64,000 bases of DNA. Origin: Morganella morganii_D. GTDB lineage: Bacteria; Pseudomonadota; Gammaproteobacteria; Enterobacterales; Enterobacteriaceae. Below are positions 35,596-45,807 of this stretch, one piece after another (position 1 is the stretch's first letter; every line of letters starts with the position of its first letter). The stretch is taken from NCBI GenBank assembly GCA_044772875.1, contig CP173058.1, positions 3,286,001-3,350,000 on the forward strand, in the 5' to 3' direction. The notes under the pieces were generated by a model. It was not told the origin of the DNA. It did no database searches and saw only the letters and a list, made by a program, of their open reading frames with translations. A program made the translations under genes and the position numbers.

Positions 35596-38500
35596 ATGCA
35601 AGTCAGCAGAAGGCAGTTCTTTAAGATCTGCGCTGGCGGTATGGCGGGTACAACGGCAGCGGCTCTGGGGTTTGCCCCGGCGGTCGCTATTGCCGGTTCA
35701 CGTCAGTATAAGCTTTTGCGCGCACGTGAAACCCGTAATACCTGCACGTACTGTTCCGTCGGCTGCGGGCTGTTAATGTACAGTCTGGGTGACGGGGCAA
35801 AAAACGCCAAAGAATCCGTTTTTCACATTGAAGGGGATCCGGATCATCCGGTAAACCGTGGCGCGCTGTGCCCGAAAGGCGCAGGTCTGATTGATTTTAT
35901 CCACAGCGAAAGCCGTCTTAAGTATCCTGAAGTCCGTGAGCCGGGTACTAACGCGTGGAAACGTATCTCGTGGCATGAGGCGTTTGATCGTATGGCCCGC
36001 CTGATCAAAGATGACCGCGATACTAACTTTATTGAAAAGAACAGCGATGGCGTCACCGTCAACCGCTGGTTAACCACCGGGATGTTATGTGCGTCTGCCG
36101 CCAGTAACGAAACCGGATTTGTCACCCAGAAATTTTCCCGCGCCCTCGGCATGCTTGCCGTGGATAACCAGGCGCGTGTCTGACACGGACCAACGGTAGC
36201 AAGTCTTGCTCCGACATTTGGTCGCGGTGCCATGACCAACCACTGGGTTGATATTAAAAATGCCAATCTTGTTGTTGTGATGGGCGGAAACGCTGCGGAA
36301 GCTCACCCTGTCGGGTTCCGCTGGGCGATGGAAGCCAAAATTCATAACAATGCCAAACTGATCGTGATTGACCCGCGCTTTACCCGTACTGCGGCTGTGG
36401 CGGATTTCTACACGCCTATCCGTTCCGGTACTGATATTGCGTTCCTGTCAGGTGTTATTAAATATCTGATGGAAAATGAAAAAATCAACCGTGAATATGT
36501 TGAGGCGTACACCAATGCCAGCCTGATCGTACGTGAAGATTATACGTTCGATAATGGTTTGTTCAGCGGCTATGATGCGGAAAAACGTCAGTACGATAAA
36601 ACAACCTGGAACTACGAGCAGGATGAAAATGGTTTCGCCAAACGCGATACCACATTGCAGCATCCGCGTTGTGTCTGGAATTTACTGAAAGAACACGTCA
36701 GCCGTTATACCCCGGATGTGGTGACCAATATCTGCGGAACGCCGAAAGAAGACTTCCTGAAAGTCTGTGAATATATCGGCGAAACCAGCGTGAAAGATAA
36801 AACTGCCTCATTCCTGTACGCACTGGGCTGGACACAGCACACTGTCGGTGCACAGAACATCCGTACCATGGCGATGATCCAGCTGCTGCTGGGTAACATG
36901 GGGATGCTGGGCGGCGGCGTGAATGCGCTGCGCGGTCACTCCAATATCCAGGGCTTAACTGACCTGGGTCTGCTGTCTCAGAGTCTGCCGGGCTACCTGA
37001 CGCTGCCGTCTGACCAACAGACATCACTGGAAAGTTATCTGGCCGCTAACACGCCGAAACCAACAGTGCAGGGCCAGGTAAACTACTGGGGCAACTATCC
37101 GAAGTTCTTTGTCAGCCTGATGAAAACGTTCTACGGCGACAAAGCACAGAAAGAGAATAACTGGGGCTTTGACTGGCTGCCGAAGTGGGATAAAGGCTAC
37201 GATGTTCTGCGTTATTTCGACATGATGGATAAAGGGGAAGTCAACGGCTATATCTGCCAGGGCTTTAACCCGTTAGCCTCATTCCCGAACAAAAACAAAG
37301 TGGTTAAGGCTTTGTCCAAACTGAAGTTTCTGATCACCGTTGACCCGCTGAATACGGAAACATCCAACTTCTGGCAGAATCACGGCGAGATGAACGATGT
37401 GGATCCGGCACAGATTCAGACCACGGTATTCCGTCTGCCATCCTGCTGTTTCGCGGAAGAGAACGGTTCTATCGTTAACTCCGCCCGCTGGTTACAGTGG
37501 CACTGGAAAGGTGCGGATGCCCCGGGCGAAGCTATCAGCGACGGCGAAATCCTCTCCGGGATTTTCCACCGTGTCCGCAAGCTGTATGAAGCGGAAGGCG
37601 GTAAGGTGCCTGAGCAGGTGCTGAACATGACCTGGAATTACTTCGACCGCGATAATCCGACGCCGGAAGAAGTCGCGCAGGAGAGTAACGGTCTGGCGCT
37701 GGTGGATCTGAAAGATGCTGACGGCAACGTGATTGTGAAGAAAGGCGAGCAGCTCACCTCCTTCGCACAGCTGCGTGACGACGGTACCACGGCAAGCGGA
37801 TGCTGGATTTTCGCCGGCAGCTGGACACCGCAGGGTAACCAGATGGCCCGCCGTGATAACGCTGACCCGACCGGGCTGGGTAACACCCTTGGCTGGGCAT
37901 GGGCATGGCCGCTTAACCGCCGTGTCATTTATAACCGTGCTTCTGCAGACCCGGCGGGTAAACCGTGGGATCCGAAACGCCAGATTCTGGAATGGAACGG
38001 CAGCAAGTGGATCGGTATGGATGTGCCGGACTACAGCAACGCCGCGCCGGATTCGGATGTCGGGCCGTTTATCATGCAGCCGGAAGGTATGGGGCGCCTG
38101 TTTGCTATCGATAAGATGGCGGAAGGGCCGTTCCCTGAGCACTATGAGCCGATTGAAACCCCGCTCGGTACTAACCCGCTTCATCCGGATGTGGTCTCCA
38201 ACCCGGCCGCCCGTGTCTTTAAAGATGACTGGGCACAGATGGGTAAAGCAGAGGAATTCCCGTATGTCGGTACAACTTACCGTCTGACGGAGCACTTCCA
38301 CTACTGGACCAAACATTCACGGCTAAATGCCATTACTCAGCCGCAGCAGTTTATCGAAATTGGTGAGCGTCTCGCGAATGAGAAGGGTATTTCCCGGGGT
38401 GATACGGTAAAAGTCAGCTCTAAACGCGGCTATATCAAGGCCAAAGCAGTGGTTACCAAACGTATCCGCACCCTGGATGTGAATGGTCAGAAAGTGGATA

Positions 38501-38643
38501 CCATCGGTATTCCGATTCACTGGGGCTTTGAGGGTGTGGCGGTGAAAGGCTTTATCACCAACACGCTGACACCGTTTGTCGGGGATGCGAACACCCAGAC
38601 GCCTGAATTTAAAGCCTTCCTGGTTAATGTGGAAAAGGTGTAA
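35596..38643 (+). CDS. fdoG: Formate dehydrogenase-O major subunit, selenoprotein (UGA = Sec at residue 196)
   Basis: This 1015-residue selenoprotein is read through an in-frame TGA at 36181-36183, residue 196, the same position as Sec in E. coli FdnG/FdoG. The N-terminus has a Tat signal (SRRQFFK, then a hydrophobic stretch to AIAG). A [4Fe-4S] ligand set follows in CTYCSVGCG, and the molybdopterin domains run to the C-terminus. It oxidises periplasmic formate and passes electrons to FdoH. Divergent fdhD and downstream fdoH, fdoI and fdhE favour FdoG over FdnG. Two open frames separated only by the TGA should be annotated as one gene. Confidence 0.96.
36181..36222 (+). promoter_or_regulatory. 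Sec codon and bacterial SECIS element in fdoG
   Basis: The UGA is followed at once by a stem-loop with apical AGCAAG/CTTGCT pairing inside the ACGGTAGCAAGTCTTGCTCC region, very similar to the E. coli fdnG/fdoG SECIS that binds SelB. selA and selB lie in the same cluster. Confidence 0.85.
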
Positions 38644-38654
38644 GGAGATAAATT

Positions 38655-39596
38655 ATGTCAATGCAATCACAGGACATTATTCGTCGCTCTGCCACCAATT
38701 CCCTGACCCCCGCACCTCAGGTGCGGGATTTTAAGGAAGAAGTGGCGAAGCTTATCGACGTGACCACCTGTATTGGCTGTAAAGCCTGTCAGGTGGCCTG
38801 TTCGGAGTGGAACGACATCCGTGACAAAATCGGTACGAACGTGGGGGTGTATGACAACCCGCAGGATCTGACCGCAAAATCATGGACCGTGATGCGCTTC
38901 TCCGAAACGGAAGAGAACGGCAAATTTGAGTGGCTGATCCGCAAAGACGGCTGTATGCACTGTGCGGATCCGGGTTGTCTGAAAGCCTGTCCGGCGGAAG
39001 GCGCTATTATTCAGTATGCCAACGGGATTGTTGATTTCCAGTCAGAGCACTGCATCGGCTGCGGTTACTGCATCGCGGGCTGTCCGTTTAATGTGCCGCG
39101 TATTAATGAAGAAGATAACCGTGCTTATAAATGCACACTGTGTGTTGACCGTGTGGAAGTGGGTCAGGAACCGGCGTGTGTGAAAACCTGTCCGACAGGG
39201 GCGATTCATTTCGGCTCGAAAGAGGATATGAAAGCGCTGGCCGGTGATCGTGTGACTGAACTGCAAAGCCGTGGTTACGCTAAAGCTGGTCTGTATGATC
39301 CGCAGGGCGTCGGCGGTACGCACGTGATGTATGTGCTGCACCACGCGGATAAGCCGCAGTTATATCACGGCCTGCCGGAGAACCCGGAAATCAGTGCCGC
39401 GGTGAAATTCTGGAAAGGCGCGTGGAAACCACTGGCAGCAGTCGGTTTTGCGGCTACCTTTGCGGCGGCAATCTTCCATTACGTGGGTATCGGCCCGAAC
39501 CGGGTATCAAAACGCGAGGAAGAAGAGGCCCTGAAAGATATTCAGGATGTTCCGGCAAAGACTGAGCAATCAGCAGGTCATGAGGAGCAGAAATAA
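38655..39596 (+). CDS. fdoH: Formate dehydrogenase-O iron-sulfur subunit
   Basis: The 313-residue protein has four ferredoxin-type cysteine clusters: CIGCKACQVACSEW, CMHCADPGCLKACP, CIGCGYCIAGCP and CTLCVDR with CVKTCP. These hold four [4Fe-4S] centres. One C-terminal transmembrane helix (PLAAVGFAATFAAAIFHYVGIG, about 258-279) anchors it. It relays electrons from FdoG to the haem subunit FdoI, whose start overlaps its stop by one base. Confidence 0.97.
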   Translation: MSMQSQDIIRRSATNSLTPAPQVRDFKEEVAKLIDVTTCIGCKACQVACSEWNDIRDKIGTNVGVYDNPQDLTAKSWTVMRFSETEENGKFEWLIRKDGCMHCADPGCLKACPAEGAIIQYANGIVDFQSEHCIGCGYCIAGCPFNVPRINEEDNRAYKCTLCVDRVEVGQEPACVKTCPTGAIHFGSKEDMKALAGDRVTELQSRGYAKAGLYDPQGVGGTHVMYVLHHADKPQLYHGLPENPEISAAVKFWKGAWKPLAAVGFAATFAAAIFHYVGIGPNRVSKREEEEALKDIQDVPAKTEQSAGHEEQK

Positions 39597-40246
39597 TGCA
39601 ACAGGATGATCGCGAAAAAATTATCCGCCACAAACCGATTGAACGTGTGAATCACTGGGCTGTGGTCATTTGTTTTCTGTTCACGGCCATCAGCGGGCTA
39701 GGGTTTTTCTTCCCGTCGCTTAACTGGTTTATGAACATTCTGGGTACCCCGCAGTTATCACGTCTGCTGCATCCGTTTACCGGTGTGGTGATGTTCTTAC
39801 TGTTTGTGTTTATGTTTTTCCGTTACTTTAAACACAACTTTATCAACCGTGATGATATCGAGTGGGCGAAGCAGATCGGCAAAATCATGAAAAATGAGGA
39901 AGCCGGTGATGTCGGTCAGTATAACCTCGGTCAGAAAGGGGTGTACTGGGCGGCCAGTATCTGTCTGTTCCTGCTGGTAGTGAGCGGTATCGTTATCTGG
40001 CGTCCTTACTTTGCGGATTATTTCTCCATTCCGGTGATCCGCATCGCATTGCTGGTTCACTCCATTGCAGCGATTGGTCTGATTATCACCATTATTGTCC
40101 ATGCTTATGCGGCAATCTGGGTGAAAGGATCACTGCGTGCGATGACGGAAGGCTGGGTAACCCGCGGCTGGGCGAAGAAACACCACCCGCGCTGGTATCG
40201 TCAGATTGTGGCAAAAGAGCGCGAAGAAGATAAAAAAGGTCAGTGA
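39596..40246 (+). CDS. fdoI: Formate dehydrogenase-O cytochrome b556 subunit
   Basis: The 216-residue membrane protein has four spans. Candidate haem b histidines are in NHWAVV near residue 20 and in LLVHSIAAIGLIITIIVHAYA. It transfers electrons from FdoH to menaquinone or ubiquinone. It overlaps fdoH (TAATG) and is followed by a terminator. Confidence 0.96.
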   Translation: MQQDDREKIIRHKPIERVNHWAVVICFLFTAISGLGFFFPSLNWFMNILGTPQLSRLLHPFTGVVMFLLFVFMFFRYFKHNFINRDDIEWAKQIGKIMKNEEAGDVGQYNLGQKGVYWAASICLFLLVVSGIVIWRPYFADYFSIPVIRIALLVHSIAAIGLIITIIVHAYAAIWVKGSLRAMTEGWVTRGWAKKHHPRWYRQIVAKEREEDKKGQ

Positions 40247-40277
40247 CCGTTTTTAGTGTTCTTGTGTGACCATTCAG

Positions 40278-40305
40278 AAGGCAGGGTTCCCCCCTGCCTT
40301 TTCGA
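40278..40305 (+). terminator. Terminator after fdoI
   Basis: A 9-bp stem AAGGCAGGG/CCCTGCCTT with a short loop is followed by TTCGACATTTT. Some read-through into fdhE is likely. Confidence 0.75.
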
Positions 40306-40386
40306 CATTTTAAGGCAGCCGGTTCATAATAGGGTTTTATTTGCCGGACCGGCTTATCCTCTCCATATCAGAAGAAGAGCAAGATC

Positions 40387-41313
40387 ATGAGTATCCGAAT
40401 TGTATCCAAAGAAGAGCTGGGACAGGCTCAGAAAAATGAAAAAGGGATTGGCTTTATCCCGGCGGTGCTGTTCCCTAATTTGAAAAACCTGTATCAGCGC
40501 CGTGCTGAGCGTTTTGATGAACTGGCTAAAGATAACCCGTTTGCGGATTACCTGGAATTTGCGGCTGAAATCACCCGCGCCCAGCAGAAAGCCCTGTATG
40601 ACAATCCGCTCAGCATGGATATGGATGCCCTGATGACGGCTAATACCCCGGGCAAAGCACTGCTCGATTGCCGCACATTTCAGCGCACTGAACACTGGCG
40701 TAAACTGCTGAAAAGCATTATTGCCGAGCTGCTGCCGGTCGCACCGGATCATGCCCGTCCGACCCTGGAAAATCTGGACAAAGCGTCGGCGAATGAGCTG
40801 GAAGATATGGCAACGGCGTTGTTTAATCAGGAATTTTCTGCTGTTTCACCGGATAAGTCCGTGTTTATCTGGGCGGCATTATCCCTGTACTGGGCGCAGA
40901 TGGCATCCATGATCCCGGGCAAAGGCCGTGAAGAGCACGGTGAGCAACGTCAGTTCTGTCCGGTCTGTGCGGCGATGCCGGTCTCCGGCGTGATCCAGAT
41001 CGGTACCACACAGGGGCTGCGTTATCTGCACTGCGGATTGTGTGAAACCGAATGGCATGTGGTCCGCATTAAGTGTACCAACTGCGAGCAGACCCGTGAT
41101 CTGAACTACTGGTCACTGGAAAGTGAACAGGCGGCAGTTAAAGCCGAAAGCTGCGGTGACTGCGGCAGTTATCTGAAAATCCTGTCACAGGAAAAAGACG
41201 CGAAAGTGGATACTGTGGCTGATGACCTGGCAACCCTGATTCTGGATGCCCGTATGGAAGAAGAAGGTTTTGCCCGCAGCAGTATCAACCCGTTCCTGTT
41301 CCCGAACGAATAA
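40387..41313 (+). CDS. fdhE: Formate dehydrogenase accessory protein FdhE
   Basis: The 308-residue cytosolic protein starts MSIRIVSKEELGQAQK. Its rubredoxin-like metal sites are CPVC, CGLC, CTNC and CGDC in the C-terminal third (about residues 187-260). FdhE helps assemble the respiratory formate dehydrogenases. The fdoGHI-fdhE order matches E. coli. Confidence 0.96.
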   Translation: MSIRIVSKEELGQAQKNEKGIGFIPAVLFPNLKNLYQRRAERFDELAKDNPFADYLEFAAEITRAQQKALYDNPLSMDMDALMTANTPGKALLDCRTFQRTEHWRKLLKSIIAELLPVAPDHARPTLENLDKASANELEDMATALFNQEFSAVSPDKSVFIWAALSLYWAQMASMIPGKGREEHGEQRQFCPVCAAMPVSGVIQIGTTQGLRYLHCGLCETEWHVVRIKCTNCEQTRDLNYWSLESEQAAVKAESCGDCGSYLKILSQEKDAKVDTVADDLATLILDARMEEEGFARSSINPFLFPNE

Positions 41314-41333
41314 GTCAGTGAAGTGAGTCCGCT

Positions 41334-42716
41334 ATGAACGAACGTGCATTATACAGTCAGATACCTGCCATTGACGGGTTATTACATGAAACACCGGTCG
41401 CTGCGCTGACAGAACAGTACGGACAGACCTGTATCGTCAGTGTGCTGCGGGAGATGCAGGATGATGCACGCGGCTCAGTCCGTGAGCGGCAGCAGCTGCC
41501 GGACTGGCACAACAGCTGGGTGGATGAACTGTCCCGCCGCCTGGACAGCGAGCGGGAAGCACTGCGGCCGGTGATTAACCTGACCGGTACCGTGCTGCAC
41601 ACCAATCTCGGCCGTGCATTACAGGCGGAAGCGGCTATTGAGGCGGTGACCAATGCTATGCGCTGGCCGGTCACGCTCGAATATTCCCTTGATGATGCCG
41701 GACGCGGGCACCGTGACAGCATTGTTGCGGAGCGTCTGTGCCAGCTGACCGGCGCGGAAGCGGCCTGTATCGTTAATAATAATGCGGCCGCGGTGTTACT
41801 GGTGCTGGCAACGATGGCGGCCGGACGGGAAGTTATTGTTTCCCGGGGTGAGCTGGTGGAAATCGGCGGCGCCTTCCGCGTGCCGGAAGTGATGAGTCAG
41901 GCGGGTTGCCGTCTGGTGGAGGCCGGCACCACAAACCGGACTCATCTGCATGATTATAAAAATGCCATCAGTGAGCAGACTGCACTGCTGATGAAAGTCC
42001 ACACCAGTAATTATCATATTGAAGGTTTTACGGCTGAGGTCTCCGGGCAGGAACTGGCGGAACTCGGCCGGGAATATAATATTCCGTCAGTGATTGATCT
42101 CGGCAGCGGCGCACTGATTGATATGACACAGTGGGGGCTGCCGGAAGAGCCGATGCCGCAGCGTTATCTGGCACAGGGCATTGATATTGTTACTTTCTCA
42201 GGTGATAAACTGCTCGGCGGGCCGCAGGCGGGGATTATTCTCGGCAAAAAATCGCGGATTGAGGCGATACAGCGTCATCCGCTCAAACGCGCCCTGCGGG
42301 CCGATAAAATGACCCTGGCGGCACTGGATGCCACACTGCGTCTGTACCGCTGTCCGGAAAAACTGGCACAGACACTGCCATCACTGCGTCTGCTGACCCG
42401 GTCTGCTGACGATATTTATGATATGGCACAACGGCTTGTCCCGAAAATTCAGGCATATTACGGTGATGAATGGATGATCCGCGCAGAGCCCTGCTCCTCG
42501 CAGATTGGCAGCGGATCCCTGCCGGTGGAACGTCTGCCCGGCTGGGCAGTGACGTTTACCCCGCAAAACGGAAAAGGCAGCGCCTTAGCCACCCTGACGC
42601 AATCTCACCGTCAGCTTACCATTCCGGTGATCGGGCGGGTGAGTGACGGGCGTCTGTGGTGGGATCTGCGTTGCCTTGAAGATGAAAACCGACTTTTACA
42701 GGCACTGTTACCATGA
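41334..42716 (+). CDS. selA: L-seryl-tRNA(Sec) selenium transferase
   Basis: The 460-residue PLP enzyme has NLTGTVLHTNLGRA, the VNNNAAAVLL motif and the PLP lysine in FSGDKLLGGPQAG. It converts Ser-tRNA(Sec) to Sec-tRNA(Sec) using selenophosphate. It sits 20 bp after fdhE and overlaps selB (ATGA), so the selenocysteine machinery is physically joined to its client enzyme. selC and selD are not in the window. Confidence 0.97.
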   Translation: MNERALYSQIPAIDGLLHETPVAALTEQYGQTCIVSVLREMQDDARGSVRERQQLPDWHNSWVDELSRRLDSEREALRPVINLTGTVLHTNLGRALQAEAAIEAVTNAMRWPVTLEYSLDDAGRGHRDSIVAERLCQLTGAEAACIVNNNAAAVLLVLATMAAGREVIVSRGELVEIGGAFRVPEVMSQAGCRLVEAGTTNRTHLHDYKNAISEQTALLMKVHTSNYHIEGFTAEVSGQELAELGREYNIPSVIDLGSGALIDMTQWGLPEEPMPQRYLAQGIDIVTFSGDKLLGGPQAGIILGKKSRIEAIQRHPLKRALRADKMTLAALDATLRLYRCPEKLAQTLPSLRLLTRSADDIYDMAQRLVPKIQAYYGDEWMIRAEPCSSQIGSGSLPVERLPGWAVTFTPQNGKGSALATLTQSHRQLTIPVIGRVSDGRLWWDLRCLEDENRLLQALLP

Positions 42717-44575
42717 TTTTTGCTACAGCCGGCCATGTTGATCACGGAAAAACGGCACTTATTCAGGCGGTTACCGGTGTGGATACCACCCATCTGCCGG
42801 AAGAGAAAAAACGCGGAATGACCATCGACCTCGGCTATGCCTACTGGCCGCAGGATGATGATACGGTTATCGGCTTTGTGGATGTGCCGGGTCATGAAAA
42901 GTTTCTCGGCAATATGCTGGCGGGTATCGGCGGGATCCGCCATGTACTGCTGATTATAGCCTGTGATGATGGTGTGATGGCACAAACCCGTGAGCACCTG
43001 GCGATTCTGCGTCTGGCGGGACGCCCGCAGATCTCTGTGGTGCTGACTAAAGCGGATCGCGTTCCGGCGGAGCGGGCTGAGGAAGTCCGGCAGCAGATCA
43101 CAGCGCTGTTGTTATCCGATGGCTGGCCGGAAAGCCCGGTATTTGTCACCTCATCTCATACCGGCGAAGGACTGGATGCACTGCGGGCACATCTGCGTCT
43201 GCACCATCAGCAGCAGTCATCAGACAGCCGGACAGAAAAACGCTTCCGGATGGCGATTGACCGTGTTTTCAGTGTCAAAGGTGCCGGGCTGGTTGTGACC
43301 GGCACCGCGCTGGCCGGGCGTGTCAGCACCGGCGATACATTGTGGGTGACCGGCAGTGATAAATTTGTCCGTGTACGCGGCATTCATGCCCGGAATCGTT
43401 CGCAGGAACAGGCTCAGGCGGGCGATCGCGTGGCGATCAACCTGACCGGCGATGTCAGCAAAGACACGCTTTCCCGTGGCGACTGGCTGCTGAGTGAAAA
43501 ACCGGTACAGTCTGCACACCGCATTCTGGCGGAAATTGAAACGGACGAAGGGCTGAAAAGCTGGCAGCCGGTGCATATTCACCACGGCGCCAGCCATATC
43601 ACCGGCCGGGTTTCTCTCCTGAATGACGATAACACCCGTCCGCTGCTGGCGGAAATTACCCTTGATACCCCGCTCTGGCTGACGGAAGAGGATCGGCTGA
43701 TTTTGCGGGATATCAGTGCGCAGCGCACACTGGCAGGGGCACGGGTACTGAATTTATCCTCTCCGCGCCGCGGAAAGCGCCGGCCGGAATTTCTGGCGTG
43801 GCTATCAGAACGGGCAGCTGCACAGGATGACCGGGCGGTTTTATGCTGTGAACTACCACGCGGTGAGGTTTCCCTTCCGGTGTTTGCCTGGGCACGGCAA
43901 CTGACAGCAGAAAAACTGACGGAATGTACTGCCGGGATGAATCTGCTGATTAACGAGGGTTATGTCCTTTCGGCACAGCGGGTTGAAACAGCAAAATCCA
44001 TTCTGCTGGCCACGCTGGCGGATTACCACCAGTCACACAGTGATCAGATGGGGGTAGGCCGTGACAGACTGAAACGGATGGCATTACCAGTGCTTTCTGA
44101 TGCCATTGTGTTTCCGGTTATTGCACAATTACTGGATGAAAAGCAGATTGTCAGAACCCGGGGCTGGTTGCACCTGCCGGGATTCGGGCTGGCTTTCGAT
44201 CAGGCTCAGGGCGCACTCTGGCACAGTGCGGAGCCTCTGTTTCAGCAGGAACCGTGGTGGGTGCGGGATCTGGCGGTTAAACTCAGTATTGATGAAACCG
44301 CAGCCCGGCAGTTTCTGAAAAAAGCTGCGCAGCTTGGCCATATTATGGCCATTGTACCTGATCGCTATTATCACCGGTCACAACTCACTGAATTTGCACA
44401 GATTATCCGTGAATATAACCAGTTACATGAAGAAGGGATCGGGGCTGCACAATTCAGGGATAAATACGGCATGGGGCGTAAGCTGGCCGTACAGATTCTG
44501 GAATTTTTTGACCGGACCGGTTTTACCCGCCGCAGAGGGGATAAACATATTTTGCGCGATGAGGGGTTGTTTTAA
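42713..44575 (+). CDS. selB: Selenocysteine-specific elongation factor
   Basis: The 620-residue GTPase has G1 GHVDHGKTALIQAV, a DVPGHEKFLGNMLAG switch II block and TKAD (G4). EF-Tu-like domains II and III follow, then C-terminal winged-helix repeats (roughly 380-620) that bind the SECIS hairpin; GIGAAQFRDKYGMGRKLAVQ lies in the last. It brings Sec-tRNA to the fdoG UGA. Its start overlaps the selA stop. Confidence 0.97.
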   Translation: MIFATAGHVDHGKTALIQAVTGVDTTHLPEEKKRGMTIDLGYAYWPQDDDTVIGFVDVPGHEKFLGNMLAGIGGIRHVLLIIACDDGVMAQTREHLAILRLAGRPQISVVLTKADRVPAERAEEVRQQITALLLSDGWPESPVFVTSSHTGEGLDALRAHLRLHHQQQSSDSRTEKRFRMAIDRVFSVKGAGLVVTGTALAGRVSTGDTLWVTGSDKFVRVRGIHARNRSQEQAQAGDRVAINLTGDVSKDTLSRGDWLLSEKPVQSAHRILAEIETDEGLKSWQPVHIHHGASHITGRVSLLNDDNTRPLLAEITLDTPLWLTEEDRLILRDISAQRTLAGARVLNLSSPRRGKRRPEFLAWLSERAAAQDDRAVLCCELPRGEVSLPVFAWARQLTAEKLTECTAGMNLLINEGYVLSAQRVETAKSILLATLADYHQSHSDQMGVGRDRLKRMALPVLSDAIVFPVIAQLLDEKQIVRTRGWLHLPGFGLAFDQAQGALWHSAEPLFQQEPWWVRDLAVKLSIDETAARQFLKKAAQLGHIMAIVPDRYYHRSQLTEFAQIIREYNQLHEEGIGAAQFRDKYGMGRKLAVQILEFFDRTGFTRRRGDKHILRDEGLF

Positions 44576-44599
44576 TTTTCTTCAGAAAGGATTTCAGGC

Positions 44600-45730
44600 A
44601 TGAAAATTGATTTGGAAAATTTTGTCGTTGAGTTCAATAAAGATAAATTCCCGAGCTATTACGTCAAAAATGCAGAAATGTATGGCTGGGATATCGCCTT
44701 TGTTCAGATTGAAACCGGTGCATTTAAAGTTGCGCTTGATGTTGATTCCCGGGGTAATATTTATCTTGCGTTCAGAAATCATGAATCACTGGATCTCTTC
44801 AAAGAGTGTCTTAAACGTGATTTTGAATTAAAAACAAAGATATATGACAGCCGTAATAAAAAGTATGAATTCAGCCAGATCCCGCTGGATAATACCGATA
44901 TAGTCTCGCTGGTTCGCGGTATTACTAATGAAATTGTCAGCTTTTATAATGACATTGCTGTTGATTTTTATGCCCGAAAGCAAAATGAACTGAGCAAAAA
45001 GATTGAATCACATTTGTACCAGAGTCAGGTAAAGAAAGTGCTGGATGATATGTACCATTTCTTCAAAGGAAAACGGTTATCAGCGCTGGAAACCGTTAAG
45101 TGGATGAAAGAGAATAAATGTGGGGTCAGCCGGTTTGGCGACGGTGAACTAATGCTGATGATGGAACACGGTATTTATTATCAGAAGTCAGATAAAAAAC
45201 TGATGTATGAATTACGGAGTATTTGTTCCGGGAAACGTAATGCGCTTATTTGTATGCCTGGTTCTGGATCAGAAAGTGGATTTTGGCAGAATTTCTGGAT
45301 GAATTACTGGTTTATCAGTAAGTTTTTTATTGATCAGCCTGTATATGGTGATACGGCTATCAGTCGTCCGGACGGATTTTATCAGTTTGGTAAAGAGCTG
45401 GCTGATGCCTGGATGGAATTATGGGAAGATAAAAATGTTTGTATTGTGACGGGCAAAGATTCACGTTTTAATACCGAACACTGCTTACTGTCTAATATAA
45501 AGAGTAAAGATGTTATTTTGTCAAAAAATGCGCATGCTTATGATGATATTGATCAATTGACTGAACAGTGTCTGATGAAAGAGGATATTGATCTGTTTTT
45601 AATAGCATTAGGCCCTGCCGGTACCGTATTGTCAGCCAGACTGGCAGATAAAGAAAGGATCGCATTCGATATCGGAGATCTCACTGACAGCTATGATACA
45701 GTCTTTTCAGGGATGGTAGTGCCGGAGTAG
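44600..45730 (+). CDS. GT-D-type glycosyltransferase (DUF1792-like) with N-terminal extension
   Basis: The 376-residue protein has a C-terminal ~220-residue GT-D domain: GVSRFGDGELMLMM (about 174-187; the DGE motif is the proposed donor/metal site), ISRPDGFYQFG, NVCIVTGKDSRFNTEH, LSKNAHAYDDID, DLFLIALGPAGTVLSARLAD and IAFDIGDL. Such domains add glucose or related sugars in bacterial surface-protein and polysaccharide glycosylation. The first ~150 residues are a separate mixed domain that I do not recognise. No signal peptide is seen. It lies 24 bp after selB and may be reached by read-through. Its AT content is higher than its neighbours', suggesting transfer. The acceptor is unknown. Confidence 0.7.
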   Translation: MKIDLENFVVEFNKDKFPSYYVKNAEMYGWDIAFVQIETGAFKVALDVDSRGNIYLAFRNHESLDLFKECLKRDFELKTKIYDSRNKKYEFSQIPLDNTDIVSLVRGITNEIVSFYNDIAVDFYARKQNELSKKIESHLYQSQVKKVLDDMYHFFKGKRLSALETVKWMKENKCGVSRFGDGELMLMMEHGIYYQKSDKKLMYELRSICSGKRNALICMPGSGSESGFWQNFWMNYWFISKFFIDQPVYGDTAISRPDGFYQFGKELADAWMELWEDKNVCIVTGKDSRFNTEHCLLSNIKSKDVILSKNAHAYDDIDQLTEQCLMKEDIDLFLIALGPAGTVLSARLADKERIAFDIGDLTDSYDTVFSGMVVPE

Positions 45731-45762
45731 CTGTCTTTCTGACAATAAAACAGAGTGTAATT

Positions 45763-45790
45763 CTGGTCAGTTAAGAAACTGACCAGTTGT
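45763..45790. terminator. Bidirectional terminator between GT-D gene and mop gene
   Basis: A perfect 10-bp stem CTGGTCAGTT/AACTGACCAG with a 4-nt loop is followed by TTGTTT. The flanking genes converge. Confidence 0.8.
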
Positions 45791-45807
45791 TTATACTACT
45801 TCCGTCA

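Noticed and set aside
36181..36183. Apparent in-frame stop splitting the formate dehydrogenase gene into two genes
   Set aside because: It is the Sec codon at residue 196, followed by a SECIS-like hairpin, with selA and selB in the same cluster; the gene is intact.
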